The notes below the pieces were generated by a model. It searched no databases. It worked only from the letters and a program-made list of their open reading frames with translations, and was not told where the DNA came from. The translations under genes and the position numbers were made by a program. 64,000 bases of DNA, taken from the NCBI GenBank assembly GCA_907163375.1, contig CAJQUW010000522.1, positions 124,001-188,000 on the forward strand, in the 5' to 3' direction. This stretch comes from Prostheceraeus crozeri. Its lineage: Eukaryota > Platyhelminthes > Polycladida > Euryleptidae. Shown here one piece after another: positions 54,670 to 64,000 of this stretch (within the stretch, counting starts at the first letter, position 1; each line of letters starts with the position of its first letter).

Positions 54670-55071
54670 ATGTTTTTAATGTAATTGGAAAGAGCCAATA
54701 TTGAAAGATGGTGGTTTTACTTTTCTTTTGTTATTGTTTACAATTAATTTCAGTTAACATCAGCTAACTGTCTTCAGGTAAAAAGGAAGGAAATTATGGT
54801 CTAGTATGAAATTTAAAATTCACACGGACGTCTATTTCATAATAACTCATAGACTGAATACAAAAGGGTAATGGTTATGGAACAGTCTATATGTTATTAT
54901 GAAATAGACGTCCGTGTGAATTTTAAATTTCATACTAGACCATAATTTCCTTCCTTTTTACCTGAAGACAGTTAGCTGATGTTAGCTGAAATTAATTGTA
55001 AACAATAACAAAGAGAAAGTAAAACCACCATCTTTCAATATTGGCTCTTTCCAACTACATTAAAAACATGA
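54670..55071. repeat. Long foldback: 188-bp arms, 402 bp total
   Basis: The left arm (54670-54858) and right arm (54884-55071) are almost perfect reverse complements, from ATGTTTTTAATGTAATTGGA inward to CATAGACTG / CAGTCTAT, around a loop of about 25 bases. There is no coding content. High arm identity suggests a recent origin or active gene conversion. It is likely a foldback or MITE insertion. Confidence 0.9.
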
Positions 55072-55746
55072 AAAATAGCCAAGACAATATACTCAAAACT
55101 TAGAATTCTATGGTTTTCATTGGTCATTCATGACCCAAATTAGTTCCCCCGGCTGTGCCGCGACCTTGAGTCAACTTCCATTCTAGTCGACTTCAGATGA
55201 ACAATCAATTTCTAGGTTCTATTGCACCAAAGAATTAGAGAATTCATGCATTCACGCGCTCTATGTTGCTGGAAGGGAAGTAAAGCTGAAATCTATGGCT
55301 CATCATCGGACTGCAGTAGAATGGTAAAATGAATTTGGCTCACATAAATAAGGTCAAGTGGGCAAATACTTTACATGCATGTATGTTTGAAAATAAAGTT
55401 TAAAATGGAACATCTACTTCTTTTAGGCCCATTCTCTGTGAGAAAATGCAAATTCTGGATTCAGCTGACTCCAGCATGTAGAGGGTTTTATTTTAAACCC
55501 CTTTTTATGGCTGATCAGGCTGCATCTCGCCACCTTCAGATTTGAAATTACAGTACGAGATACATCTAATGCTTCTTTCTTTTCGTATGTATTGCATGTT
55601 ACCGTGGTGCACCTCATCAACCTGAACATATAAAATAATGGAAGTACCACGGAATAATGTCTTACAGCGGTTGAAGAGAGGAAACACCAAACCAACAACA
55701 AGAAATACCACCAGCTCTGTTGGAAGTGTATTCCGTTAGCTGCAAC
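55072..55746. other. Non-coding DNA between foldback and MITE
   Basis: It contains at 55140-55190 a copy of the short repeat also seen at 49680-49745. No gene is supported, and the overlapping open frames at 55423-55761 have no known motif. Confidence 0.4.
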
Positions 55747-56160
55747 CACAGAATTAGACAACTTGCTCGTTCAGTCTTCTTTCCTAGCAGGAATGAGTTG
55801 TGTATCGCATGCTATTGAAAATATGCGACACACGCCCTCAAACAATACGCTGTCAACCGGATTTTCGACAATAGCTAGTAGTGTGCTGGTTGTAATATCA
55901 TTTCGGTCACACATCGCTGTCTAGATAATTCAGTGAGGAATGCTGAGAAGAGTCCGGTGAAATAATCAGGTGAACTAATTTTCTTGCGCCTGCTATCTTC
56001 TTCAATAATGACAGCAAGGACCACATTATCGAGAAAAATTGAGCGCAATCATGAATTCTTCGAATCTGAGAGAATAATGACAATCAAAGCACTTTGATGG
56101 AATTCACAGCAATCCGAAAACGACGCATGACCTTTTCTCCTATCGCTGTAAGCAGTGGGT
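55747..56160 (+). mobile_element. MITE copy cut by Polinton 2
   Basis: It begins CACAGAATTAGACAAC and follows the family through GCAATCCGAAAACGACGCAT to CTATCGCTGTAAG. There the Polinton 2 end begins, so the Polinton inserted into an existing MITE. Confidence 0.65.
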
Positions 56161-56822
56161 AGTAGTATATAGTGTGACATCCGGCGCGACGCTTCGCTTC
56201 GCTTTGCTTCGCTTCGCTTGCGCCGGATGTCACACTTTTGCGGGGTTTTTTCAAAAAATCAAAATTTCAAAAATTTAGGTAGACTTCAAATTTCACGTGG
56301 CCGAAGGCCCAAGGGGGGAAAATTTAGGTAGTGACAAATTTTCAAAAAAACAAAATTTCAAAAATTTAGCCGGTCCCGAAATATCACGTAATCTCAAATT
56401 TGAGAATTACAATTTTCACCGCTTAAATCATGACCGTTCCAGGACACCGAAAATCATAAAAGTTAAGAATCTCAAAATTTGAGAATTACAATTTTCACCC
56501 CCGCCAAAATCATGACCAAAATCAGGACACCGAAAATCATAAAAGTTAAGAATTTCAAATTCATGAATTTTATCCATTTTTCAGGTTTTTAAAATATATC
56601 ATGTGACTAAAAATATTTGAAGGAATTGACATATTCTTAACAATAAGTTTAGGTACTTTTACAATTGTCATTCAAGGGTAGAGAACATCTGCTTCTCGCA
56701 TTTATGAATAAAATGCATTTCAGTGTAAGGAGCTGTGTCCTCCAACTCAAACATTTGAAAGGAAACAATGTATGAAAGAACAAACAGCTGCTACACCCAC
56801 TTATTCATTTGTAAAGACGTGG
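56161..56822 (+). repeat. Polinton 2 left terminal inverted repeat
   Basis: It starts AGTAGTATATAGTGTGACAT and corresponds to the 691-bp repeat of Polinton 1, slightly shorter. The right arm is outside the window or beyond the nested insertion. Confidence 0.88.
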
Positions 56823-56908
56823 CATATAATTGCAGCATGTAGGAAGTAAGACTTCATTTACAATTCCATTAATCATAACTAGTGACTGTTTTCTTTCCTT
56901 ATTGCAAA

Positions 56909-57514
56909 ATGCCAAAACGTACTGCCGCAGAAGCTTTTTCGTTTTACATGCCGATTTTACTAAACTTAATTAAAGAAGAGCACAAGGAAACTGCGAATAA
57001 ATACTTTGAAGAGTGGAAGTTAGAAATTCAATCGAGAAAGAAGAACAAATTGGACTCTCAAAAACAAGTGGAGGATATTACAGTAAAAATAGAACAGTAT
57101 CTTAACACTACTACAATTCCTCAGTTCAATGTTACAAAAGAACATTTCATTACCATCGAAGATAGTGCTACTATGATTTCAAAACTGATTGCAAGTGATA
57201 AAGTGCACCATGGGTCGTTGCTGAGAAGTGCTGCTTATCAAGGTTATGGATTTAAAAGAATTCTGGAATTGAGTGACAATAAAAAAAACAGATTTGTGGC
57301 AAACTTGGAACTATTTAGAATTTCCTATAACGTAAGTTATTGTTATTTCTTGATGAACTTATCAGATCTAATTCTACCACACGTATTATTTTTAAATTCA
57401 TCAATGCCCATTAGTTTTGTTAGAAAACATTTTAAAGAAATCAAAATTTATATAGAAAAATTGAATCAACCGACAACTATAGAAGAAATGAGGTTTGGTT
57501 CCCAAGATGAATGA
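56909..57514 (+). CDS. Polinton 2: uncharacterised protein next to left end
   Basis: A whole version of the gene at 29919, of 201 residues starting MPKRTAAEAF. It is helical, Lys/Glu rich, and ends LNQPTTIEEMRFGSQDE. No family recognised. Confidence 0.6.
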   Translation: MPKRTAAEAFSFYMPILLNLIKEEHKETANKYFEEWKLEIQSRKKNKLDSQKQVEDITVKIEQYLNTTTIPQFNVTKEHFITIEDSATMISKLIASDKVHHGSLLRSAAYQGYGFKRILELSDNKKNRFVANLELFRISYNVSYCYFLMNLSDLILPHVLFLNSSMPISFVRKHFKEIKIYIEKLNQPTTIEEMRFGSQDE

Positions 57515-57602
57515 ACATTAACTGTGTTGTTTCACTTTTTAAGATATGTGCAATGTACATGCATATTTGATGTATACATATTTATGAAGACTTATTTATA
57601 AG

Positions 57603-58160
57603 TAGTAACGCATTTTGGATTATTTTGAAATGTAATTAAATTTTCTTTTGTTCTCCAGTCTAATGGTAGTAGACTGCTATTGTATAGATCTATATTTCAG
57701 TATGTAACATAATCTTTGATATTTAAGAATGATTCATGGAACTTAGTAGTAACGCATTTTGGATTATTTTGAAATGTAATTCTATTTTCTTTTGTTCTCC
57801 AGTCTAATGGTAGTAGACTGCTATTGTATAGATCTATATTTCAGTATGTAACATAATCTTTGATATTTAAGAATGATTCATGGAACTTAGTAGTAACGCA
57901 TTTTGGATTATTTTGAAATGTAATTCTATTTTCTTTTGTTCTCCAGTCTCATGGTAGAAGACTGACATTGTATAGATCTATATTTCAGTATGTAACATAA
58001 TCTTTGATATTTAAGAATGATTCATGGAACTTAGTAGTATTGCATTTTGGATTATTTTGAAATGTAATTCTATTTTCTTTTGTTCTCCAGTCTCATGGTA
58101 GAAGACTGACATTGTACAATTGTATGATAAGATTGATTGTTGTATTATTATATTTGATGC
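57603..58160 (+). repeat. Polinton 2: four ~144-bp tandem units
   Basis: Same unit as 30621-31330, one copy fewer. Units within this element share variants such as AGTAACGCATTTTGG that are rare in the other, which indicates local homogenisation. Confidence 0.9.
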
Positions 58161-58239
58161 AAAATACACTGCCGTTGTTTTCATTTTCCTGTACAAGAAG
58201 TAGACATTATTACAGTTATTGGAATTTATTTCATTTAAA

Positions 58240-58488
58240 ATGAATGATGAAAATCCGACAGTTATACTGAGTAATATAGGTGATATATTACCTCAGGTTA
58301 ATAACATGACTGAGTTCTTAGAAATATACGACAAACAAACAACTACGTATTTCGATTTAAATAGCATTTCAGAAGATTGTTTTCAAAATATTTATTCAAA
58401 ATATTTCTTTAAAAAATGGAAGAAACAAAAATGGAAGAAACCGCAAGAATATATCCTTCGTTATCATATGAACGTAGTTCTACTTTAA
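58240..58488 (+). CDS. Polinton 2: small uncharacterised protein
   Basis: Identical in layout to 31410-31658, starting MNDENPTVIL and overlapping the next gene by 73 bases. Confidence 0.5.
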   Translation: MNDENPTVILSNIGDILPQVNNMTEFLEIYDKQTTTYFDLNSISEDCFQNIYSKYFFKKWKKQKWKKPQEYILRYHMNVVLL

Positions 58489-59111
58489 TGGACATTGAAA
58501 AGATTAACATTGAAAAAATGAACATTGAAAAACACAAAGATAGAGTACGCTATATGAAAGATAAGGAATCTCAATTATTATTAAGATTAGAGCATTATAA
58601 AAAATTAAGAAAGAGATGGACTAAAGTTAAGAATGTAACACAAGGAATTGGCATATTCTTAACAATAAGTTTAGGTGCTTTAACAATTGTTATATCTTCT
58701 GGTGTTTTAGTAATTCCAGTAGTTGCTACAGCTTTAACAGGTACGGGCGTTTTTGCAACTTCACTTGTTACAATGTTAGATAAATCTTTAATAACTAAGA
58801 AACGAAAATCATTAAAAACTAAGCATTTACATATTAAAGAAGTCTATGATAAACTACATTACTACTTTCAAAGAGTATGTGATGATAATGTTATTACGTT
58901 AGATGAGATTGAAAAATTTGATCAAATAGCTAATAAAGCTAATAAAACGCCATTTCATTTAAAGTCCGAAAAGGTTGATGATAAGAATAAACAGGATGGC
59001 AAAATTTCTAGTGATGGCAAAATTTCTAATGAAGAAAATGACAAAATTTTTTTAGAAGAGCTAAAAACTTTAAGCGAAAATTTAAGCAAAACTTTATTAA
59101 ACAAAACTTAA
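58416..59111 (+). CDS. Polinton 2: membrane-segment protein
   Basis: A 231-residue counterpart of 31586-32290 with the same hydrophobic pair (GIGIFLTISLGALTIVISSG and following). The Asp/Lys-rich tail differs in length and composition, the fastest-changing part of the shared genes. Confidence 0.6.
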   Translation: MEETKMEETARIYPSLSYERSSTLMDIEKINIEKMNIEKHKDRVRYMKDKESQLLLRLEHYKKLRKRWTKVKNVTQGIGIFLTISLGALTIVISSGVLVIPVVATALTGTGVFATSLVTMLDKSLITKKRKSLKTKHLHIKEVYDKLHYYFQRVCDDNVITLDEIEKFDQIANKANKTPFHLKSEKVDDKNKQDGKISSDGKISNEENDKIFLEELKTLSENLSKTLLNKT

Positions 59112-59217
59112 AGCGAAAAGATGTCAAACAACAAAGCAATAAAAAAATAATTTGTTCAGTAAAATGTTTTTGCTGTATTCCAATGTTACCACAAAATTCA
59201 AATATTATATTTTAAAA

Positions 59218-60039
59218 ATGGATAAAATTAGAGCTGATAATTTTAAAAGAATAAAACAATTAGAAGAGTTAATAAAACAAAGAAATATTATGAAAGAAAA
59301 TCATCTTCAACATAGAATGATAAAAGCTGGTATTCAATCTGATATGTTTGAAAAAATGCAGCAAACCGAGCAAGTAAAAACTGATTTTGAAAAAACTATG
59401 GAACCATTTAAAACTCTTGAAAAAGAAAGTACAAATAATGATAAACAAATTGATATAACAGATCCAGAGCACAAAACTATATTAGATGACTATGGATTAC
59501 TAGAATCAAACATTAATAAGAAATTACCAAAATCTATGCAATTTGAACATTCTATTTCATTTATAGATGGAAAAACAATACCTAGATTTTATCTCGGTCA
59601 AAAAGAAATATTTCCACAACCTTTTCGAGGTATAATTTTTTCACCAGATAAATCTCCTTTTAATTTAGATAGAAATTTTGTTGATCTTTTAAGAGGAGCA
59701 GATTTAAATAATTATGCTGTAGAAGATCTCATAAAATATAAAGCTATGTTAGACAGAGTTGGTGCAGTAAAATCTCTTAGACGTTATAAACAATTAGAAA
59801 ATTTATTATCAACGGGAGTTAAAGTAGGGAAAGGTTTATCTGAAAAACAGAAAACAGAAACAACCATATTTTTACCAGATGATCCACAAGAATTACTAAA
59901 TAGATTAAATATTTTAATATCTGCAATAAAAGAAGGACATAATTCTAGTTTCAATGAAATTCATGCTATATTGAAAAGACTGTTAGAAAAGAAGATTCTA
60001 AATGAAGAGGATTATAAAAGTGTAACTGGACATCTCTGA
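59218..60039 (+). CDS. Polinton 2: uncharacterised coiled-coil protein
   Basis: Counterpart of 32397-33218 with only a few residue changes (for example near its C-terminus, EEDYKSVTGHL). It is followed by the same GGGCTTCGCCC hairpin. Confidence 0.6.
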   Translation: MDKIRADNFKRIKQLEELIKQRNIMKENHLQHRMIKAGIQSDMFEKMQQTEQVKTDFEKTMEPFKTLEKESTNNDKQIDITDPEHKTILDDYGLLESNINKKLPKSMQFEHSISFIDGKTIPRFYLGQKEIFPQPFRGIIFSPDKSPFNLDRNFVDLLRGADLNNYAVEDLIKYKAMLDRVGAVKSLRRYKQLENLLSTGVKVGKGLSEKQKTETTIFLPDDPQELLNRLNILISAIKEGHNSSFNEIHAILKRLLEKKILNEEDYKSVTGHL

Positions 60040-60125
60040 TGTCCTCCAGGGCTTCGCCCGTAGCTGAAATATGTTGTTTCTAATTTTTTTTTAAAAAAAT
60101 ATTTATTTAAAATTTTAACTAAAAA

Positions 60126-60914
60126 ATGTGTTCAGCAGATTTAGACAAAATTAATAATCATTTAGAAAATTTGACAGAGATTTTGGGTTCATCAAAATTT
60201 AGTACGACGTTAAAAATTATAACAACTACTTCATCACACACTTGTAATTTAGAACCCATTCTACATTTGGAACAAAATAAAAATTATCAAATTGCATTGA
60301 CTAGTTTCTCTACATTTAACACTATTCAAAACGTTATCAAAGATGTGAATGATCAATTTAGATATTCTACTGATAAAGGCAAAACGTGGAAAATATTAAC
60401 TTTTCTTCCTGGTTCTTACGAAGTTGAATCAATATCAAATGAAATTAAGAGACATTTAGGTATACCATTTAAAGATAAGAAACAATTACATTTTGCAGTT
60501 GAACCGGCAGTTAATAAATTTTCTCTTACTTTAGACGAAAATCATCAAGTTGATTTTAATCATGATAGATCATTGTCAAAGCTATTAGGATTTAATAAAC
60601 AAACCTATAGTCAAGGTTATCATTTAGGTGAGAAGATTCCAAAAATAACTGAAATAAATTCAATTGTTGTACATTGTGACATTATTGAAGGAGGATATAT
60701 AAATGGTAAATTATCAAATTTAATATTCAGTTTTCCAGCTTTTACTGTACCCATTGGTTATAGATTAAATGTATTTCCACAAACATTAATATATTTTCCT
60801 ATTACAAGAAAAACTATTAACAATATTAACATTAGAATCACTGATGAAAAAGGACAAGAAATAAATTTTGGAGGTGAAGAGATTATGATAGATCTTTTGG
60901 TTCGGGAGGTATAA
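60126..60914 (+). CDS. Polinton 2: small capsid protein candidate
   Basis: A 262-residue counterpart of 33342-34130, nearly identical and open. Four hairpin-forming 22-bp repeats (60898-60985) follow. Confidence 0.6.
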   Translation: MCSADLDKINNHLENLTEILGSSKFSTTLKIITTTSSHTCNLEPILHLEQNKNYQIALTSFSTFNTIQNVIKDVNDQFRYSTDKGKTWKILTFLPGSYEVESISNEIKRHLGIPFKDKKQLHFAVEPAVNKFSLTLDENHQVDFNHDRSLSKLLGFNKQTYSQGYHLGEKIPKITEINSIVVHCDIIEGGYINGKLSNLIFSFPAFTVPIGYRLNVFPQTLIYFPITRKTINNINIRITDEKGQEINFGGEEIMIDLLVREV

Positions 60915-60985
60915 ACTCCCGTTCGGGAGGTATAAACTCCCGTTCGAGAGGTATAAACTCCCGTTCGAGAGGTATAAACTCCTAC
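60898..60985. repeat. Polinton 2: four 22-bp tandem repeats
   Basis: The same GAGGTATAAACTCCCGTTC units as in Polinton 1, one fewer. Confidence 0.8.
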
Positions 60986-61065
60986 GCGAAGCTAGAGAAG
61001 TTTAATTTTCTTCTTCTTTAGAAACAAAAAATAAAAAAATAAAAATAAAATTTTTTTATTAAAAA

Positions 61066-61833
61066 ATGAGTGAACTACCTCCATTTAATAAAAAAAAACT
61101 TAAATTTAATCATCATCCAAATTTATCTAATAAAGTTTTGTCAGTTATTTGTGGAAGATCAGGTTGTGGAAAAACGTATCTATTGTTTAAAATTTTAACG
61201 ACTCCAAATTTTTTGGATTATAACAATCTTATAATTTATACAACAACGGCAGAACAACCCGTCTATCAATTTTTAAAATATGGATTTGAAAATAATCTTA
61301 AAAAAACAGCAATTGCTTCATTATTCAAAGAATATGAAAAATCTGAAGATGAAGAAGAAATAAGTTCGTGGTGTGAAGAAGCAACAAAAAATAATCAGTT
61401 AGTTGAAACCAATAAAAATAAGCATATAAAGATACAACTAATAGATGATAGTGGTAATATGCAAGATCCTAGTAAACTAGATAAAACAATGAAACATTGT
61501 GTAATTTTTGATGATTGTGTTAATGATAGAAATCAGTCAGTTCAGAGAAATTATTTCACAAGAGGTAGACATAATAACTGTAGTGTTTTTTATTTAACAC
61601 AAAGTATGTATTCATTAGACGGAAGTGTTATTAGAAAGAATGCAAATATATTTATACTATTTGAAATAAATGCAAGAAACTTAAGTGATTTGTTAAGAGA
61701 TTTATGTGTAAGAAATAAAGATGAATTTAAACAATCGTGTAATAATGCTTGGTCAAAAGATTATGGATTTATCACAATTAATATTGATAAAAAAATTCAT
61801 GAAAGAGTTATCGAACAATTGTTCTCTGACTAG
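61066..61833 (+). CDS. Polinton 2: genome-packaging ATPase
   Basis: A 255-residue counterpart of 34305-35072, with P-loop GRSGCGKT, Walker B HCVIFDDCV and the FTRGRHNNCSVFYLTQS block. The last residues differ because a GC-rich hairpin segment present here is absent in the other copy. Confidence 0.87.
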   Translation: MSELPPFNKKKLKFNHHPNLSNKVLSVICGRSGCGKTYLLFKILTTPNFLDYNNLIIYTTTAEQPVYQFLKYGFENNLKKTAIASLFKEYEKSEDEEEISSWCEEATKNNQLVETNKNKHIKIQLIDDSGNMQDPSKLDKTMKHCVIFDDCVNDRNQSVQRNYFTRGRHNNCSVFYLTQSMYSLDGSVIRKNANIFILFEINARNLSDLLRDLCVRNKDEFKQSCNNAWSKDYGFITINIDKKIHERVIEQLFSD

Positions 61834-61872
61834 GCTTCGTCTCGAGGGGCTTCGCCCCGCCTGAAAGTCGAT
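61809..61872. repeat. GC-rich palindromic mini-element, present only in copy 2
   Basis: About 60 bases between TATCGA and TCGATA, centred on GAGGGGCTTCGCCCCGCC, are absent at the matching place in Polinton 1. They are bounded by short inverted ends. Confidence 0.6.
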
Positions 61873-61957
61873 AGAAAATATTTTCGCGGAGTGACCGAAC
61901 GGAGTGACCGAATAATTTTTTCTTATACATTTTTTGTTAATAAAAATAAAAAAAAAT

Positions 61958-62263
61958 ATGTTGAATGCTTACAAGATAGAGCATGTACCAGTTTTAAAAG
62001 ATTATCGCCATCCTACAAATCCTGTAAATTCGAAGAAAGAAGTTAGATTTTATTATCATCATAAATACGTAGCGCTCGTTACAGATTATAAAACAAAACA
62101 TGGTATTAAACCGTGTGTTAAAACAAAAGACTTTCCACTTTGTTTAAGAAGTTTCCGAGTATTTTTGGCGTATAATAATTTATGGTGGTTGGTTAAGAAA
62201 GAACATTTAACAGCACATGAATTAGAAACATTACATCAATTACATATTCCTGTGTATATGTAA
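61958..62263 (+). CDS. Polinton 2: small conserved protein before the polymerase
   Basis: It starts MLNAYKIEHVPVLKDYRHP, about 101 residues, counterpart of 35149-35478. Function unknown. Confidence 0.5.
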   Translation: MLNAYKIEHVPVLKDYRHPTNPVNSKKEVRFYYHHKYVALVTDYKTKHGIKPCVKTKDFPLCLRSFRVFLAYNNLWWLVKKEHLTAHELETLHQLHIPVYM

Positions 62264-62312
62264 AAACGGAACCGAGGTTCTATGTAAAAATTCATTTTTT
62301 CTTTTAAAAAAT

Positions 62313-63780
62313 ATGAATCGTGAAATGTCTCTCGGACAAACGTCTAGGATTGATGAATTAATCAAGAAACAAACTGCTGAGTTTGATGCACAAATTAAAC
62401 ATAGTAAACGTAGTAAACGTATTAAAAAACAGAAACGTACTAGGCGTAGTATTAGACGTAATACTAAAAAACAGAAACGTGGAACAAAAGAAATATTAGA
62501 AACTCCTATTACTGATATCTTTTTTGATGATAGAATTAAGGATGAGCTTGGTGATGATTTATGTAATTTATTTAATCCAAATGAAATTAAATATGAAAAT
62601 GTATCTTTTATTAATGTAGTAAATGATATGCGGAAACTTTTAGCAAATGGTAAAATTATTAATTTACTTGGAAAAGTTATTAAAGATCAGGAAAATATAA
62701 TTCAAAATTTTTACGTAACCTTCTATAATAAAAAATCATTTGAAACATGGTTTTTTCGAATCTGGATGAGAAATCCGATGCTAACGAATGGATTTTTACA
62801 GGTAATATTAAATATGAAGATTTTGGAATGAAGCTAGTACAAAGATCGCATAGAGGGGCAGGGATTAATATGAAATATAGAATCAAAGAATATTTCGGTG
62901 AATATTGTTATATTCCTTCTGAAGATTTTTGTTTTATTAAATGTTATAATGTTTTACGAGGTTTTAATGAACAACAAGGAGAAATGATGAAAGAAATGTT
63001 TAATAATTTTTTATATAAAGAGAAAGCCACATCTAGAACAGGAGTAATGTCAAACTGCAAATTTTCTCAATTCAATAAATATTTTGGAGAATGTGTTCAA
63101 TATTATAGTCCTGCCAATCGTCATTTAAATCCTAGAGGAATTGAAACGTTTCATAATTATGTTTATTACAATTATTTTCACGCAGGTTCAACAATTGGTC
63201 ACTATTGTTTAATTAATAAATCTCATAAATTAAAAGCTATTAGAGAAATTGAAAATAATTTCAAACCCATATATAAAACAGTTACTGATGAAAATCTAAC
63301 AACGCGTCCATATAAAATCATAACAAAGAAAAAAATTGACTATGGTTCAACATATATTTGGGATCTCGAAACTTTTCCCGATCCTAACTGTTCAACAGAT
63401 CATCCTATTCCTTACGCTGTAGGAGCTATTAATTTTAATAAATTTATATGTTGTTTACCGAAACAAAGATTGAAAGAATTAGAAACACGTTTGTTAAGTG
63501 ATATGATTAAAATTAAACGATCAAAAGATGAAGATGAAATTAAAAAACTTAAAAAACAGATTAATGAGTATAATAATTTAACTGAATTAGAATTTAATAA
63601 ACTTCAAAATTGTGTGAAAATATTTACGAGAACTGAGGATGATGAATGTTCGATCGGGGGAAACCCAGAGGACGTATGTCCGATCCATCAATTTTTTAAA
63701 ACTCTTGGAAAATTTAATTATTCGAGAGTAACTTTAATAGCTCACAATTCATCAGGTTTTGATTCCTATTTTCCGATAAA
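62313..63780 (+). pseudogene. Polinton 2: DNA polymerase B, 5' part, interrupted
   Basis: The N-terminal region and exonuclease motifs (IWDLETFPDP, LIAHNSSGFDSYF) match Polinton 1. The gene then runs into the end of a third Polinton. Aside from that insertion it shows about one break. Confidence 0.88.
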
Positions 63781-64000
63781 AGTAGTTTATAGTGTGACAT
63801 CCGGCGCGACGCTTCGCTTCGCTTTGCTTCGCTTCGCTTGCGCCGGATGTCACACTTTTGCGGGGTTTTTCAAAATTTTCAAAAAAATCAAAATTTCAAA
63901 AATTTAGGTAGACTTCAAATTTCACGTGGCCGAAGGGCGAAAATTTAAGTTGTCTCAAAATATCACGTGGTCTAAGAATTTTGAAAATTTAGGCAGACGA
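63781..64000 (+). mobile_element. Polinton 3 left end, nested in Polinton 2
   Basis: AGTAGTTTATAGTGTGACAT starts a terminal repeat of the same family with the same tip palindrome, inside the polymerase gene of Polinton 2. After about 150 bases it diverges from the other two (for example AAGTTGTCTCAAAATATCAC), so it may be another subfamily or a shorter non-autonomous relative. The rest is outside the window. Confidence 0.85.

Larger units (their letters stand above)
56161..63780 (+). mobile_element. Polinton 2, left part visible
   Basis: A second element of the same family as 29142-46939. It starts with the same inverted-repeat sequence (56161-56822) and has the same gene order up to the DNA polymerase. 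There it is interrupted by the end of a third Polinton at 63781. Flanking DNA differs from Polinton 1, so it is an independent insertion. The very high similarity makes both young. Besides the nested insertion it shows about one break in the visible part. Confidence 0.92.

Noticed and set aside
1-64000. LTR retrotransposon
   Set aside because: No LTR pair, primer-binding site, gag or LTR-type polymerase was seen. The integrase found belongs to the Polinton and the repeats at 49.8/53.7 kb belong to a Penelope-like element.

Overview
This is AT-rich animal DNA with GT-AG introns, tandem C-type lectin exons, LINE and Penelope-like retroelements, small DNA transposons and large Polinton (Maverick) elements. 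The mix suggests an invertebrate, quite possibly marine, but the sequence does not fix the phylum. I see no bacterial operon, CRISPR array or rRNA. The only RNA gene candidate is one tRNA-like sequence.

Host gene. A C-type lectin gene runs on the minus strand through most of the window. A signal-peptide exon lies at 48415-48478. Eight lectin exons follow between 26.2 kb and 2.6 kb, alternating 205 nt (first half of the domain) and 137 nt (second half). Each 205+137 pair is 342 nt, or 114 codons, with phase 1 at both ends, so the pairs could be joined in frame as repeated lectin domains. The two leftmost units are a recent 3.4-kb tandem duplication.

Mobile DNA inside and around the gene. From left to right there is a 556-bp DNA transposon with an 8-bp target duplication (647-1202), a nearly intact LINE (about 10.67-14.46 kb), a 791-bp DNA transposon with an 8-bp target duplication (16441-17231), LINE and Penelope-like fragments (18.5-24.3 kb), and a Tc1/mariner-type fragment (25.1-25.4 kb). 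A nearly complete Polinton (29142-46939) appears to sit in the lectin gene's first intron. A permuted, Naiad-type Penelope-like element (50537-54436) follows, preceded by a head-to-tail partial copy. Next come a 402-bp foldback and a second, very similar Polinton (from 56161), which is itself interrupted by the end of a third (63781 to the window edge).

Polinton layout. The first copy has 691-bp inverted repeats and a 6-bp target duplication with one mismatch. In order it carries several uncharacterised proteins, a small capsid protein candidate, a packaging ATPase, a protein-primed DNA polymerase, a minus-strand gene of unknown role, a coiled-coil protein with a phage tail-fibre-like head, two proteins with membrane-active segments, a major capsid protein candidate, a phospholipase A2-like domain fused to an integrase, and an adenovirus-type protease. 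It is a broken fossil with about five breaks, but young: its ends are almost identical and it closely matches the second copy. The most unusual things here are the fibre-like protein, the phospholipase-integrase fusion, the unknown minus-strand gene, and the GC-rich mini-hairpins scattered through an otherwise AT-rich element.
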